DNA from: Chitinophagaceae bacterium UBA2375
GTDB taxonomy: Bacteria > Bacteroidota > Bacteroidia > Chitinophagales > Chitinophagaceae
NCBI GenBank assembly: GCA_002343985.1
Contig: DDTB01000031.1
Span: 1-54,070 of the forward strand
Reading direction: 5' to 3'
DNA: 54,070 bases
Shown piece by piece: positions 9,482 to 18,769 of this stretch (positions within the stretch are counted from its first letter, which is position 1; every line of letters starts with the position of its first letter). Below the pieces are notes generated by a model. That model did not search any database. It was not told the DNA's origin and worked only from the letters and a program-made list of their open reading frames with translations. Position numbers and translations under genes: made by a program.

Positions 9482-12310
9482 TTAACGCACCAGGAGTACG
9501 TTGCCTTTGACATTAATGATTTGGCCGGTTTCACAAACCGCTTCAATGAAGTAAACATAGGCACCGCCGGCTTGGGGGCTTCCCCGCAACAGGCCATCCC
9601 AGCCGTTTGAAGGATTATTTGGCTGGAAATTACGGGCTTCAAAAACTGGTTCGCCCATCCGGTTGAAAATGCTGAAACGCTGTATGTTGCGCAAACCTTT
9701 TGCAATTGGGTAGAATCGGTCGTTCAACCTGTCATTATTAGGGGAGAAAGCTTTGGGCATCAAAATATTGGCGCCTTTGCATTCTACAAAAATGTTGACA
9801 TCTGATTTAGCCGTACAGCCGCTGTCGGACGTAACGGAAACCGTGTATTTTTTACTGCTGTACGCAAATCCTGAGGGATTGGGGCAAGTCGCGCAATTCA
9901 GGGAATCGCCCGGTGTCCATAAATATTGACGAACATTATTGCTGTACCTGGGTTGCAACGTGAAGGGGCTGCCGTAGCTGAGGTAGCGGTCGGGCCCGGG
10001 ATCCACAGTGGGATTCGACTTAACAATCACCCTGACCTGTGTTTGGCTGCTAAAACAACCCGTAGAGTCGCTTAGCCGGGCAATATAGGTAGTGGTTTGC
10101 CGGGGTGAGACCATTGGGTTATACACATTCGACTGGCTCATTTGATCCGCAGGGCTCCATTCAATCACTTTATCTTTTGGATCTGCGTCTAACCGTAACC
10201 GTTCATTCAGGCAAATGGCTGTATCAGACATTCTCGTTCTTGCCGTGAATGGTTCAATAGCATGAACGGAAGCGCTGTCGTAACTGACACATTGATATTG
10301 GTTGGTAGCGCTGACCCGGAAAAATACATCGTGCAAAGGGGTTACAGTCACCGTATCGCAGGTGCTGCAGAATGACAATTGTTCTGTGCTCGACCAGAGT
10401 AAATCATCACTTGTATATGCGATAAATGAAGATGATTGTCCCTGGCAAATGGTATCATTCCTGGGTATGATCCACAAAAAAGGCATGGGCCTGATGGATA
10501 CCCTTTTGGTCAGCGTATCCCGGCAACCGTTGATGTCAACAGCGGCCAGGCTTACCTGGTAGGCACGGGGCTGCTGGTACAAATATGGGTCAGGTGTAAA
10601 CGCATTGCTCTGGCCTAAGTTATCACCCATCGACCATTGCCATGAACGTATGGTATCGGTTGGATAGAATGGCCTGGAATGGTTGGTGAGGATCAAAGCC
10701 TGGTTCAGGCAGGTATTTTCAGGGGCGCTGAATTCAAGAAGTGGACCTTTTACATTAATCGGGAAATTAAGGGAAACCGTATCAGGACAGTATGCGTTTC
10801 CATTGTTGATGATGACGTAATTTGTCTGGAAAAGTCCATGTAGGGTAGTCCTAACCGTTAGTTCCGGCTGGCTGATGGCGCCTGTTGTTTCGCCAAGTAC
10901 ATTCCATGTATATGTGGCATTCGGATTGGTATAGTTGCGGTCAATCCTGAACCTGGCATCGCTGTTGATACAAATGGAACGGCCGGAAGCCACAAGCCAT
11001 GGGTCTGCGGTATATATCCTTGTATTGGCTGAATCAACGCAACCAGTAACATTGTCTTCCAGTTTCAAACGTACTGCTGTGGCACCGGCATTGGGGAACC
11101 GGTGCCGGATATCGGTTGTATTGTATTGCTGTGTTACAGGCTCGCCGATTTCCCATACAAGTGATGTGATATTACCCACACTGTTATTGCGGAATGAAAA
11201 TGTTTTCCGGTCGCTGCAGGTATTATTAAATAAGAACTTCGCAATTACGCCAACAATTTCCACCTGAAGTGTGTCTGTCCTTCCGGGGCAGTCGTAATAT
11301 TTGGGCGTCACCAAAACCCGGTGAAAACCCAGGGAACTGAATTTGCGTTCCACAAAAGTATCGGTGGTACTAACAATGTTCCCGTTCCCGAAATCCCAAT
11401 CGTAGCTGCTCGCATTTTGGGCAATCGCCACAAACCTGGCTTTATCTGACCCGCACACAACCGGAGTGGCCGTGTAGGCAGAAACCGTAACAGGCGGAGT
11501 TCCAAAATAAACGGAGTCGAAACGGTAACTGGCCGTACACCCGGTGTTGGTCTGGATACTAACAGTCGCGGCATAAGCGCCTGCACCAGCGTATGTATGG
11601 CTGACCTGGGAATTGTTTCCCGATATAATAGTTCCGTCACCAAAATTCCAGTTATAATTTGTTACGGCAGCGCCGGATAGCAGGGTTATGGAAGTAGTGA
11701 AATCACAGGTAACCGGGGCGCAACCCATGGCCGGCGTCCTTGAGCCGCTAAGCACAGGTTGATTAATCCGGATGCTCCTCATACTTGAAATTGAACAACC
11801 TTCCTCGTTATAACTGGTTAACGTGACCGTGTAACTGCCAAAGTTCGTGTATGCATGACTGATAGTTGCAGCGTTTCCGGATTGTACAGGGCTGCCATCG
11901 CCAAAATCCCATTCATGCCTGACAATATTGGATGAACCGCTTGCGCTGAAATTGATGGTGCCGGGCTGGCATAGTTCCTCACGGTCAACAGTAAACGAAG
12001 AAGTAACCGGGCGTTTGATGGTAATTGTCCTTGATTTTTCCGCGGTGCTGTTATTGTAAACCGTTATCAGCCTGACGGTATATGTTCCGGGAGAGCTGAA
12101 TGTAATGGCAGGGTTGGCGGCATTGCTTCGGATGCCATTACCAAAGTCCCATAGGTAACCTTTAGGACTGCCGCTGGATGTTTGTGTGAATTGAACCTCT
12201 ACGGGAGCACAATACAAATTCCCTTCGCTCCTAAAAGTGAAATCTGTTGTTTGCCCCCTGGCGAAAAGCAACAGCGCATTGAGCATCAATATGAGTATAA
12301 GTTTTCTCAA
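9482..12310 (-). CDS. PKD-repeat surface protein with T9SS type B sorting domain
   Basis: This 942-residue exported protein has a signal peptide (about 1-20, MRKLILILMLNALLLFARGQ). It carries PKD domains near 50-85 (YLWDFGNG), 135 (HEWDFGDGSP), 222 (YNWNFGDGT), 305 (YDWDFGNG) and 560 (WQWSMGDN), then less clear Ig-like segments, and a gliding-motility-type C-terminal domain from about 855 (MPKAFSPNNDRLNDRFYP ... NGWDGLLRGSPQAGGAYVY). The C-terminal domain marks it as type IX type B cargo. Unlike the adhesin at 1163-6424 it has no PorP/SprF gene beside it. It has its own promoter (12360-12390) and is insulated by a terminator from hppA. An adhesive or structural surface role is inference. Confidence 0.92.
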   Translation of the reverse strand: MRKLILILMLNALLLFARGQTTDFTFRSEGNLYCAPVEVQFTQTSSGSPKGYLWDFGNGIRSNAANPAITFSSPGTYTVRLITVYNNSTAEKSRTITIKRPVTSSFTVDREELCQPGTINFSASGSSNIVRHEWDFGDGSPVQSGNAATISHAYTNFGSYTVTLTSYNEEGCSISSMRSIRINQPVLSGSRTPAMGCAPVTCDFTTSITLLSGAAVTNYNWNFGDGTIISGNNSQVSHTYAGAGAYAATVSIQTNTGCTASYRFDSVYFGTPPVTVSAYTATPVVCGSDKARFVAIAQNASSYDWDFGNGNIVSTTDTFVERKFSSLGFHRVLVTPKYYDCPGRTDTLQVEIVGVIAKFLFNNTCSDRKTFSFRNNSVGNITSLVWEIGEPVTQQYNTTDIRHRFPNAGATAVRLKLEDNVTGCVDSANTRIYTADPWLVASGRSICINSDARFRIDRNYTNPNATYTWNVLGETTGAISQPELTVRTTLHGLFQTNYVIINNGNAYCPDTVSLNFPINVKGPLLEFSAPENTCLNQALILTNHSRPFYPTDTIRSWQWSMGDNLGQSNAFTPDPYLYQQPRAYQVSLAAVDINGCRDTLTKRVSIRPMPFLWIIPRNDTICQGQSSSFIAYTSDDLLWSSTEQLSFCSTCDTVTVTPLHDVFFRVSATNQYQCVSYDSASVHAIEPFTARTRMSDTAICLNERLRLDADPKDKVIEWSPADQMSQSNVYNPMVSPRQTTTYIARLSDSTGCFSSQTQVRVIVKSNPTVDPGPDRYLSYGSPFTLQPRYSNNVRQYLWTPGDSLNCATCPNPSGFAYSSKKYTVSVTSDSGCTAKSDVNIFVECKGANILMPKAFSPNNDRLNDRFYPIAKGLRNIQRFSIFNRMGEPVFEARNFQPNNPSNGWDGLLRGSPQAGGAYVYFIEAVCETGQIINVKGNVLLVR

Positions 12311-12359
12311 CTTACAGGGATTGGTTCATTTGCTTTGGTAGGGTGTAGAATTAGTACTA

Positions 12360-12390
12360 CAAATATAGCACCATTTTCAGGCAGTTACAA
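12360..12390 (-). promoter_or_regulatory. Bacteroidota-type promoter
   Basis: Read on the minus strand, TTG (12390-12388), a 20-nt spacer and TATATTTG (12367-12360) match the TTG-N17-23-TAnnTTTG consensus. It drives the PKD protein gene that starts at 12310, with a leader of about 45 nt. Confidence 0.75.
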
Positions 12391-12406
12391 TGGGTTGTGG
12401 AACAAA

Positions 12407-12429
12407 AAAGCCAGCATATAGCTGGCTTT
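12407..12429 (-). terminator. Terminator after hppA
   Basis: AAAGCCAGC and GCTGGCTTT form a 9-bp stem with an ATATA loop. On the minus strand a six-T run follows, so it ends hppA transcription just before the promoter of the next gene. Confidence 0.85.
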
Positions 12430-12513
12430 ACGTATAATTACGATGAAATATAGTAGTTTTTCATGGTGCTTTTACGATACGTACTTTTACGTATTGTTGC
12501 GCGAAAAACGAAG

Positions 12514-14745
12514 TTATTTGACCGATACCGTACGGGCATCGGTTGTTGCAGCATCCGGTGCAACTGTTTGCACCGTAGTCACTGCCGGTTCCTTCGTTAT
12601 TTTTTGGGCCGCTGCATCAGTTTTCATTTCGGCAAGGGTAGGTGCAATTACGAGGGATACAATACTCATCAATTTGATCAGGATGTTCATTGATGGGCCT
12701 GAAGTGTCTTTAAAAGGGTCACCCACTGTGTCACCGGTAACCGAAGCTTTATGTGGCTCTGATTTCTTATAATACATTTCACCGTTGATCTCCACACCTT
12801 TTTCAAATGATTTTTTCGCGTTATCCCAGGCGCCACCCGCATTATTCTGGAACATGCCCATCAATACGCCGCTCACGGTAGCCCCTGCAAGGAAACCACC
12901 GAGGGCTTCTGCGCCCAAGCCGGGCATAAAGCCGATGATCAATGGGGAAATGATCGCGATAGCGCCAGGCAACATCATTTTTTTGATGGAAGCTTCAGTG
13001 GATATGGCTACACATTTATCATATTCAGGTTTGCCTTTTCCTTCCATGATTCCGGGAATGCTGCGGAACTGGCGTCGAACTTCTTCCACCATCGCCATGG
13101 CTGCTTCACCCACCGCACGGATCGCCAGTGATGAGAAAATGAATGGGATCATGGCTCCGACAAAGAGGCAAGACAATACATTCGCTTTATAAATATCAAT
13201 TCCGGTGATACCGGCCACACCTACAAACGCGGCGAATAATGCCAGTGCGGTCAGGGCTGCTGATGCGATGGCAAATCCTTTACCGGTAGCCGCAGTGGTG
13301 TTACCAACGGCATCCAACACGTCTGTTTTTTCGCGCACATCTGCCGGTAATTCACTCATTTCGGCAATACCGCCCGCATTGTCCGCGATTGGGCCAAATG
13401 CATCAATCGCCAACTGCATCGCTGTAGTGGCCATCATGCCAGCCGCTGCAATAGATACACCATACAAACCAGCGCATTCATAAGACCCCCAGATACCCCC
13501 GGCAAGCACAATGATGGGCAGGAATGTTGATTCCATACCAACGGCCAAACCGCCGATTACATTGGTGGCATGGCCTGTGGATGATTGCCTGATGATGCTG
13601 AGCACCGGGCGTTTACCCATGGCCGTATAGTATTCAGTGATAGAACTCATCAACGCGCCTACGAGCAGGCCAACAGCAATCGCGCCCATCACACCCCATT
13701 TGGTAAAAGTGTACCCACGCAAAATCATTTCTTCAGGCAAGAGCCAGTTTACCAGCAAGCCGGCTGCAATTGCGGTGAGTATGATAGAACCCCAGTTGCC
13801 CATATTCAGGGCTTTCTGCACTACGGCTGTATTAATGCCAGAATTTTCCCCGATGCGAACAAACAATGTACCTGCAATGGAAAATAAGATACCTACTCCT
13901 GCAATCAACATGGGCAGGATAATGGGGGAGAAACCGCCCAATGTATCGGTGCCAATCACTTCAGTTTGCTGGCCAAGTACAATGGTAGCCAATACAGTAG
14001 CCACATAAGAACCGAACAGGTCGGCGCCCATACCGGCTACGTCACCAACGTTATCACCTACGTTATCGGCAATGGTTGCCGGGTTGCGCGGATCATCTTC
14101 AGGGATACCTGCTTCCACTTTACCTACAAGGTCAGCGCCTACGTCGGCAGCCTTTGTATAGATGCCACCGCCCACACGGGCAAATAAGGCAATTGATTCG
14201 GCGCCCAATGAGAAGCCGGTTAAAACCTCGATGGTACGCAGCATCTCATCAGAATTCACAGCAGCATCTGCCGCGAAAATTTGTTTTAAAACGATATAGA
14301 GACCGCCAAGGCCTAAAACTGCCAATCCTGCCACGCCAACACCCATAACGGCGCCACCGGTGAACGACACGTTCAAAGCTTTACTCAGGCTACTGCGGGC
14401 CGCTTGTGCCGTACGCACATTCGCCTTGGTTGCGGCTTTCATGCCAATATAACCGGCAACGGCACTCAATACCGCACCAATCACAAAAGCCACTGCAATG
14501 CTCCAGTGCGAGTGAGGGTTGGCACTTGCCATCACCGCCAGCAGGATCCCAACAATAATCACAAAATAACCCAGGATCTTCCATTCGGCTTTCAAAAAGG
14601 CCATCGCGCCTTCAGCAATATAATTGCTGATCTCTTTCATACGGGGGGTGCCCGCATCCTGCTTCGATACCCAGTTGAACTTGATAAAAGTGTACAACAG
14701 GCCCACAAGGCCCATCGCCGGAATCGCATAAATCAAATTTTCCAT
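12514..14745 (-). CDS. hppA: Membrane-bound ion-translocating pyrophosphatase
   Basis: The 743-residue polytopic protein couples pyrophosphate hydrolysis to H+ or Na+ pumping across the inner membrane. I start at MENLIYAIPAMGL; a longer frame to 14844 adds an atypical N-terminus. The substrate-site motif DVGADLVGKVE lies near 202-212, with ADNVGDNVGDVAGMGADLFG near 226-245. The segment GNTTAATGKG (about 481-490) has Ala where potassium-independent enzymes have Lys, so it should belong to the potassium-dependent class (family knowledge). The sequence does not tell me which ion is pumped. The last 35 or so residues form an Ala/Thr/Val-rich tail beyond the conserved core. A TATTTTTG box lies 26 bp upstream and a terminator follows. 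Confidence 0.96.
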   Translation of the reverse strand: MENLIYAIPAMGLVGLLYTFIKFNWVSKQDAGTPRMKEISNYIAEGAMAFLKAEWKILGYFVIIVGILLAVMASANPHSHWSIAVAFVIGAVLSAVAGYIGMKAATKANVRTAQAARSSLSKALNVSFTGGAVMGVGVAGLAVLGLGGLYIVLKQIFAADAAVNSDEMLRTIEVLTGFSLGAESIALFARVGGGIYTKAADVGADLVGKVEAGIPEDDPRNPATIADNVGDNVGDVAGMGADLFGSYVATVLATIVLGQQTEVIGTDTLGGFSPIILPMLIAGVGILFSIAGTLFVRIGENSGINTAVVQKALNMGNWGSIILTAIAAGLLVNWLLPEEMILRGYTFTKWGVMGAIAVGLLVGALMSSITEYYTAMGKRPVLSIIRQSSTGHATNVIGGLAVGMESTFLPIIVLAGGIWGSYECAGLYGVSIAAAGMMATTAMQLAIDAFGPIADNAGGIAEMSELPADVREKTDVLDAVGNTTAATGKGFAIASAALTALALFAAFVGVAGITGIDIYKANVLSCLFVGAMIPFIFSSLAIRAVGEAAMAMVEEVRRQFRSIPGIMEGKGKPEYDKCVAISTEASIKKMMLPGAIAIISPLIIGFMPGLGAEALGGFLAGATVSGVLMGMFQNNAGGAWDNAKKSFEKGVEINGEMYYKKSEPHKASVTGDTVGDPFKDTSGPSMNILIKLMSIVSLVIAPTLAEMKTDAAAQKITKEPAVTTVQTVAPDAATTDARTVSVK

Positions 14746-14771
14746 AATAGCGTTATAAAAATTTTGGTCGG

Positions 14772-14779
14772 CAAAAATA
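14772..14779 (-). promoter_or_regulatory. -7 box of hppA
   Basis: TATTTTTG on the minus strand fits TAnnTTTG and lies 26 bp before the hppA start. No TTG is found at the ideal upstream distance. Confidence 0.55.
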
Positions 14780-14908
14780 GGGTAAATGAGCCAAAAACGA
14801 CCCCGGATCGCCCGAATTACACAAATAAAGGAACTGAGAAACAATTATTTCCACAAAAAGGACGATTGCCGTTTCTGGTACTTGGCTTAACTTGTTGTTT
14901 CAACCAAT

Positions 14909-15610
14909 ATGTTTCCCATTTCAGACGATAACAGCGACCGGGTCAGGACAGCCTATGTGAACTATTTCCTGATCGCAGCCAATATCCTTGTTTTCGTTTT
15001 TTTTCAGGGTATGGGCGCCAACCAGGCATTTTTACTGAGCTTTTCCACAGTGCCGGGGGAAATACTTAGCGGGCAAGATGTTGTATTTGATGAAGCGGGT
15101 CAATTGGGCCGTACACCCATTCCGGTATACGGTACACTTATCACATCTATGTTCATGCACGGAGGTATCGCGCACCTGGCTGGCAATATGCTGTACTTAT
15201 GGGTTTTTGGGGATAACCTCGAAAACCGTATGGGGCACCAGCGTTACCTGGCTTTTTACATCATTTGCGGGCTATTGGCATCCCTGGCGCATGTAGGTAC
15301 CAGTTATGTAACAGGCAAAGACCTTTTTATACCCAGTTTAGGTGCATCCGGAGCTATATCGGGGGTAATGGGAGGCTATATCCTGCTTTTCCCCCGCAAT
15401 AAGGTAAATGTCATTGCGATTGGTTCCATCGTTTCCGTTCCGGCTGTGGTTTCATTGGGTATCTGGATCGCACTGCAGGTGGTGAATGGGCTTGGGATGT
15501 TAGGCGGGGCATCCGAAGGCGGTGGGGTCGCTTATATGGCACATATCGGTGGTTTTGTCGCCGGCCTTTTGCTGGTGAAACTTTTCGATGTGAAAAGAAG
15601 AAATACATAA
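14909..15610 (+). CDS. Rhomboid family intramembrane serine protease
   Basis: The 233-residue, multi-spanning inner-membrane protein carries the rhomboid signature. HGGIAHLAGNMLYLWVFGDN lies near 84-103 and includes the conserved His/Asn region. The nucleophile motif GASGAISG (near 145-152) and the partner histidine in AHIGGFVAG (near 211) complete the catalytic Ser-His pair. Rhomboids cleave transmembrane segments of other membrane proteins; the substrate here is unknown. The gene is divergent from hppA. A small secreted protein gene follows 30 bp later, probably in the same transcript. Confidence 0.93.
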   Translation: MFPISDDNSDRVRTAYVNYFLIAANILVFVFFQGMGANQAFLLSFSTVPGEILSGQDVVFDEAGQLGRTPIPVYGTLITSMFMHGGIAHLAGNMLYLWVFGDNLENRMGHQRYLAFYIICGLLASLAHVGTSYVTGKDLFIPSLGASGAISGVMGGYILLFPRNKVNVIAIGSIVSVPAVVSLGIWIALQVVNGLGMLGGASEGGGVAYMAHIGGFVAGLLLVKLFDVKRRNT

Positions 15611-15640
15611 TTGTCAATACTATACTTAAAAACCGGAGCC

Positions 15641-15898
15641 ATGCAGAAAAAAATTACTTTCATTATTGCAGCACTTTTTTGCTTTTTGAGTTTTACTAAC
15701 GTTAATGCACAAACGAAAAAGAAAGAGCCTGTTAAAGCTGAAAAAGGCGCACCGGTGCGTAAAGCCGACGGCTCATTGGATATGCGCTACAGGAAAAATA
15801 AGGAGCTTGTAAACAAAAAGGCAAAAGGCCCCAGGAAAAAAGACGGTAAGCCCGACATGAGGTATAAGAGAAACAAAGAAGCCCAGCGTCAACCCTGA
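15641..15898 (+). CDS. Small basic secreted protein with DMRY repeats
   Basis: The protein has 85 residues. The start is the ATG at 15641; the frame also extends to a TTG at 15611, but only the ATG start gives a clean signal peptide (MQKKITFIIAALFCFLSF ... NAQ, about 1-24). The mature part is very Lys/Arg-rich and contains a two-fold repeat: KADGSLDMRYRKNKE (41-55) and KDGKPDMRYKRNKE (67-80). Short proteins with one or more DG..DMRY..NKE units occur in related Bacteroidota, but I know no function. The last 10 bp overlap the convergent nnr gene. It is probably co-transcribed with the rhomboid gene. Confidence 0.8.
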   Translation: MQKKITFIIAALFCFLSFTNVNAQTKKKEPVKAEKGAPVRKADGSLDMRYRKNKELVNKKAKGPRKKDGKPDMRYKRNKEAQRQP

Positions 15899-17397
15899 TC
15901 CGGCAATAATTGCTTCCAGGCTTCAGGAATGGCGTTGGCCAGGTCGGCCGCGGTCATTCCTTCTTCCGAAAACCTTGAAGCGGCAATATCACCTGCCAAC
16001 CCATGCAGGTATGCGCCTATAATCATGCAATCTGCCGCAGGGTAACCCTGGGCGGCCAAACCGGTCAGCAGGCCCGTTAACACATCACCCGATCCGCCCT
16101 TGGCCATACCGGGGTTCCCGGTTGGATTGAAATAGACTTTCCCATCCGGACAAACCAGGCGGGAGTACTTGCCTTTCAATAAAATAAACCATTTGTTCAG
16201 TGCCGATAAGGATATGGCCTTGTTCAGCCTTTCCCAATCGTTTGCCTTAACACCTGAGATGCGGTCAAACTCCCCGGGATGTGGCGTGAGGATGCAATAG
16301 GATGGAAGCTGATCCCAGTATTGTGGAAAAGACGCGAGGATGTTTAAAGCATCCGCGTCTATGATTAACCGTGAGGGCTTTTGCATGACCAACTGCCCGA
16401 GTAAACCGTCATCACCCGGAAACCTGCCCAGTCCAGGTCCGGCGCCCACTGCGTCAAATGCCGATAATCCATCTAATCGGCCTATATGTTCATCTCCCGA
16501 AACCTTACACATGGCTTCCGGGTGGGTGCTTTGCATGATGGCATATCCTTTTTCGGGCACATAACAGGTAAGCTTACCCGCACCACTGCGCAGGCAGGAC
16601 TGAACGGCCAGTAATGCCGCCCCCATCATGCCATAACTGCCGGCAATAATTGCCGCATGACCGAAACTTCCTTTGTGTGAAAATGCGGTTCTTTCCCTGA
16701 CTCTATTCCTGGCAAAACCCGCATCCGTTAGTATAAAATCACAAGGCTCATTTTCTTCAAATGTTTTGCTTAAGCCAATATCCAGCACATGAATTTTTCC
16801 TGCATATTCACTGCCATCTGCGAATATGAAGGACCTCTTCAATATTTGAAAGCTCAATGTATGTGCGCTTTTAATCACCACATGATTTACCGTCGGCCGA
16901 TCCGCGAACATCCCGCTGGGTAAATCAATGCTGTATACAATGCTATTTGACTCATTGATGTGATCCACCAAATCGGCTGCCATTCCCGATAGGGGGCTCG
17001 ACAACCCTGTGCCAAACAAGGCATCGATGATATGTGATGATGGGGACAGGGGAGGGAAGCCGTCAGTATTTCGTATATGCGTAACCGGTATATCAGTTTC
17101 AGAAAGCCTTTTCAGATTGATTTCAAAATCTTCGCTACCATTATCCTTGTTTGCCAAAATGTATACCTGGACTTTATAGCCCCTTTGCCGCAGCATCCTT
17201 GCAATGGCTAACCCGTCGCCTCCGTTATTGCCCATACCTGCAAAGACACATATTTCAGCAGGCTGTGCTAATAAACCCGAAATGCATTGTGTACAGGCCA
17301 AAGCGGCGCGTTCCATCAGGTCAATAGAAGAAATGCCCTGTTCCCGGATTGTATAAGCATCCCATTCCCGGATCTGAACGGCAGAAAAGAGTTTCAT
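15889..17397 (-). CDS. nnr: Bifunctional NAD(P)H-hydrate epimerase/dehydratase
   Basis: The 502-residue cytoplasmic repair enzyme fuses two domains. The N-terminal YjeF epimerase domain (about 1-215, with GMGNNGGDGLAIARML at 54-69) interconverts the R and S forms of damaged NAD(P)H hydrate. The C-terminal ribokinase-like domain (about 225-495, with TPHPGEFDRISG and KGGSGDVLTGLLTGL near 430-442) dehydrates the S form with ADP or ATP. Length and order fit the bacterial fusion. It is the last gene of a tight minus-strand run (32 bp after the unknown secreted protein) and its 3' end overlaps the small protein on the other strand. Its place behind envelope genes is probably a matter of shared transcription. 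Confidence 0.96.
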   Translation of the reverse strand: MKLFSAVQIREWDAYTIREQGISSIDLMERAALACTQCISGLLAQPAEICVFAGMGNNGGDGLAIARMLRQRGYKVQVYILANKDNGSEDFEINLKRLSETDIPVTHIRNTDGFPPLSPSSHIIDALFGTGLSSPLSGMAADLVDHINESNSIVYSIDLPSGMFADRPTVNHVVIKSAHTLSFQILKRSFIFADGSEYAGKIHVLDIGLSKTFEENEPCDFILTDAGFARNRVRERTAFSHKGSFGHAAIIAGSYGMMGAALLAVQSCLRSGAGKLTCYVPEKGYAIMQSTHPEAMCKVSGDEHIGRLDGLSAFDAVGAGPGLGRFPGDDGLLGQLVMQKPSRLIIDADALNILASFPQYWDQLPSYCILTPHPGEFDRISGVKANDWERLNKAISLSALNKWFILLKGKYSRLVCPDGKVYFNPTGNPGMAKGGSGDVLTGLLTGLAAQGYPAADCMIIGAYLHGLAGDIAASRFSEEGMTAADLANAIPEAWKQLLPDQG

Positions 17398-17429
17398 TTA
17401 TTAAAGGTACAGCAGTACGTCAAATATGG

Positions 17430-18734
17430 CTAATCGCCTGACTGGACTTCATAGAAAATCCTGACAAGATTGTTCTTTTCCATGTCGGTGTCGATCATGA
17501 ATGATTTTCTTTTCTTACCGTCGATGATTTCAAGCACGGAGGTATTGGGAGGGACGCCCCCCAGGTTATCGGCCACAAAAATGATGGAGTTCGGGCCAGG
17601 GTTGAGCGTAACTTGTAAAAACTGGGGTTTTTTCAACACAGGAAACCCTCGTACAATCCATTGCCCGTTGATGTTTAATGAAATGCTGTCGGCATCTTCC
17701 AGTGCATCATCCCATAGAGCAAGTGTTACCTGGCGGGATGTGGCTACAATGCCGCCAAGCCATTTGGTTGAGCGATCCAGCACTTTACCGGTAAAACTTG
17801 AATCAAGGTATTGGTCGAATGAAGTGCTGTTGGCTTTGTCAATTTCATATACGAGCCGGTGTACAATAAAAGATGCGCCAAGATGTTCGGTTATATTAAA
17901 ATCAATCATCCATTTTTGATACTGAAAATCTATTTCCGCACGTCCCTGGTTGGGCGGGTTTTTGCCATAATTATCGGCATACGTCACTAAAATATTCATG
18001 CCGGTATCCAGGATAACAACTTCCGGCTCATTCTTTTTATTCAGCGCTATCTGGTCAAGGATGATTTTACCATTGAGTGAAATGGTCAGGCTGTCATTAT
18101 CCATTTTCCGGGTGCGTGGAAAATTGAGGTAACCGTCTTTGCGTTTAACGACAATGCTGTCTTCAATCCCAAACGGAATGGGGGATTGGGTTGGGTCGAG
18201 GATGGTTTGGATATCCGTAGATTCCCATGCCTGTCCATTGATTTTTTTTAGGCGGATATCGCCTGATGCCAGCCAGTTAAATATTTCCACACCTGTTGAC
18301 CTGTATGCTTCCGGTATATCCGTTTCCTTGCTCAGGGTAACCCCAAAAGATGCGCCAGGGAAACGGGATATGGCAATTTGTTGCGTATTCTCCCTGTAAT
18401 CCCTGATCAGTTCGAACCATCCGTTCATATTTAATAAGCGGTTCCCCAAACTGAAAGGTTCTTCGCTGACCGCGTATTTATTACGGCCTATCGCAATTTG
18501 GCGGGCATTTTTTTTCACCAGTAAAAAATGGTAAACACCTTGAAAGCCTTTATGCGTGATCGTTAGTTTGGCCGGGAACAGGATGCCCCTTTCGCCTTGC
18601 GACACTTCGATTTTGCACTGCGGAGAATTCCCGGATGCGGGCAATGATTCCCAGGTTCCGGTGTACAAATCCTGCGCGGCCGTGTGAAGCCCCGATAAAA
18701 TGATAAATATGATGATGATGAATCTTACAAACAT
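17430..18734 (-). CDS. Secreted protein with duplicated beta domain, function unknown
   Basis: The protein has 434 residues and a signal peptide (MFVRFIIIIFIILSGLHTAAQ, about 1-21). The first part (about 22-150) is a beta-rich region beginning YTGTWESLPASG. Two related domains follow, each with a DxxSIxLNxxGxxI-like strand, then a (V/A)(T/A)DN(Y/L)Gx(N/V)PPN motif: YADNYGKNPPNQ near 250 and VADNLGGVPPNTS near 380. The second copy has the fuller pattern seen at the C-terminus of many Bacteroidota exported proteins. I do not recognise a named family. It lies 35 bp after the OstA-like gene and 32 bp before nnr, so it is likely part of the envelope operon, which hints at a periplasmic or outer-membrane role. 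Confidence 0.82.
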   Translation of the reverse strand: MFVRFIIIIFIILSGLHTAAQDLYTGTWESLPASGNSPQCKIEVSQGERGILFPAKLTITHKGFQGVYHFLLVKKNARQIAIGRNKYAVSEEPFSLGNRLLNMNGWFELIRDYRENTQQIAISRFPGASFGVTLSKETDIPEAYRSTGVEIFNWLASGDIRLKKINGQAWESTDIQTILDPTQSPIPFGIEDSIVVKRKDGYLNFPRTRKMDNDSLTISLNGKIILDQIALNKKNEPEVVILDTGMNILVTYADNYGKNPPNQGRAEIDFQYQKWMIDFNITEHLGASFIVHRLVYEIDKANSTSFDQYLDSSFTGKVLDRSTKWLGGIVATSRQVTLALWDDALEDADSISLNINGQWIVRGFPVLKKPQFLQVTLNPGPNSIIFVADNLGGVPPNTSVLEIIDGKKRKSFMIDTDMEKNNLVRIFYEVQSGD

Positions 18735-18769
18735 ATGCCTGTTTTCAAAGCGTAAGTCTTGGTGCTTTT

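Noticed and set aside
14404..14931. Plus-strand frame of 175 residues
   Set aside because: It lies opposite the hppA coding region and the start of the rhomboid gene, has no family features, and reflects codon structure of the opposite strand.
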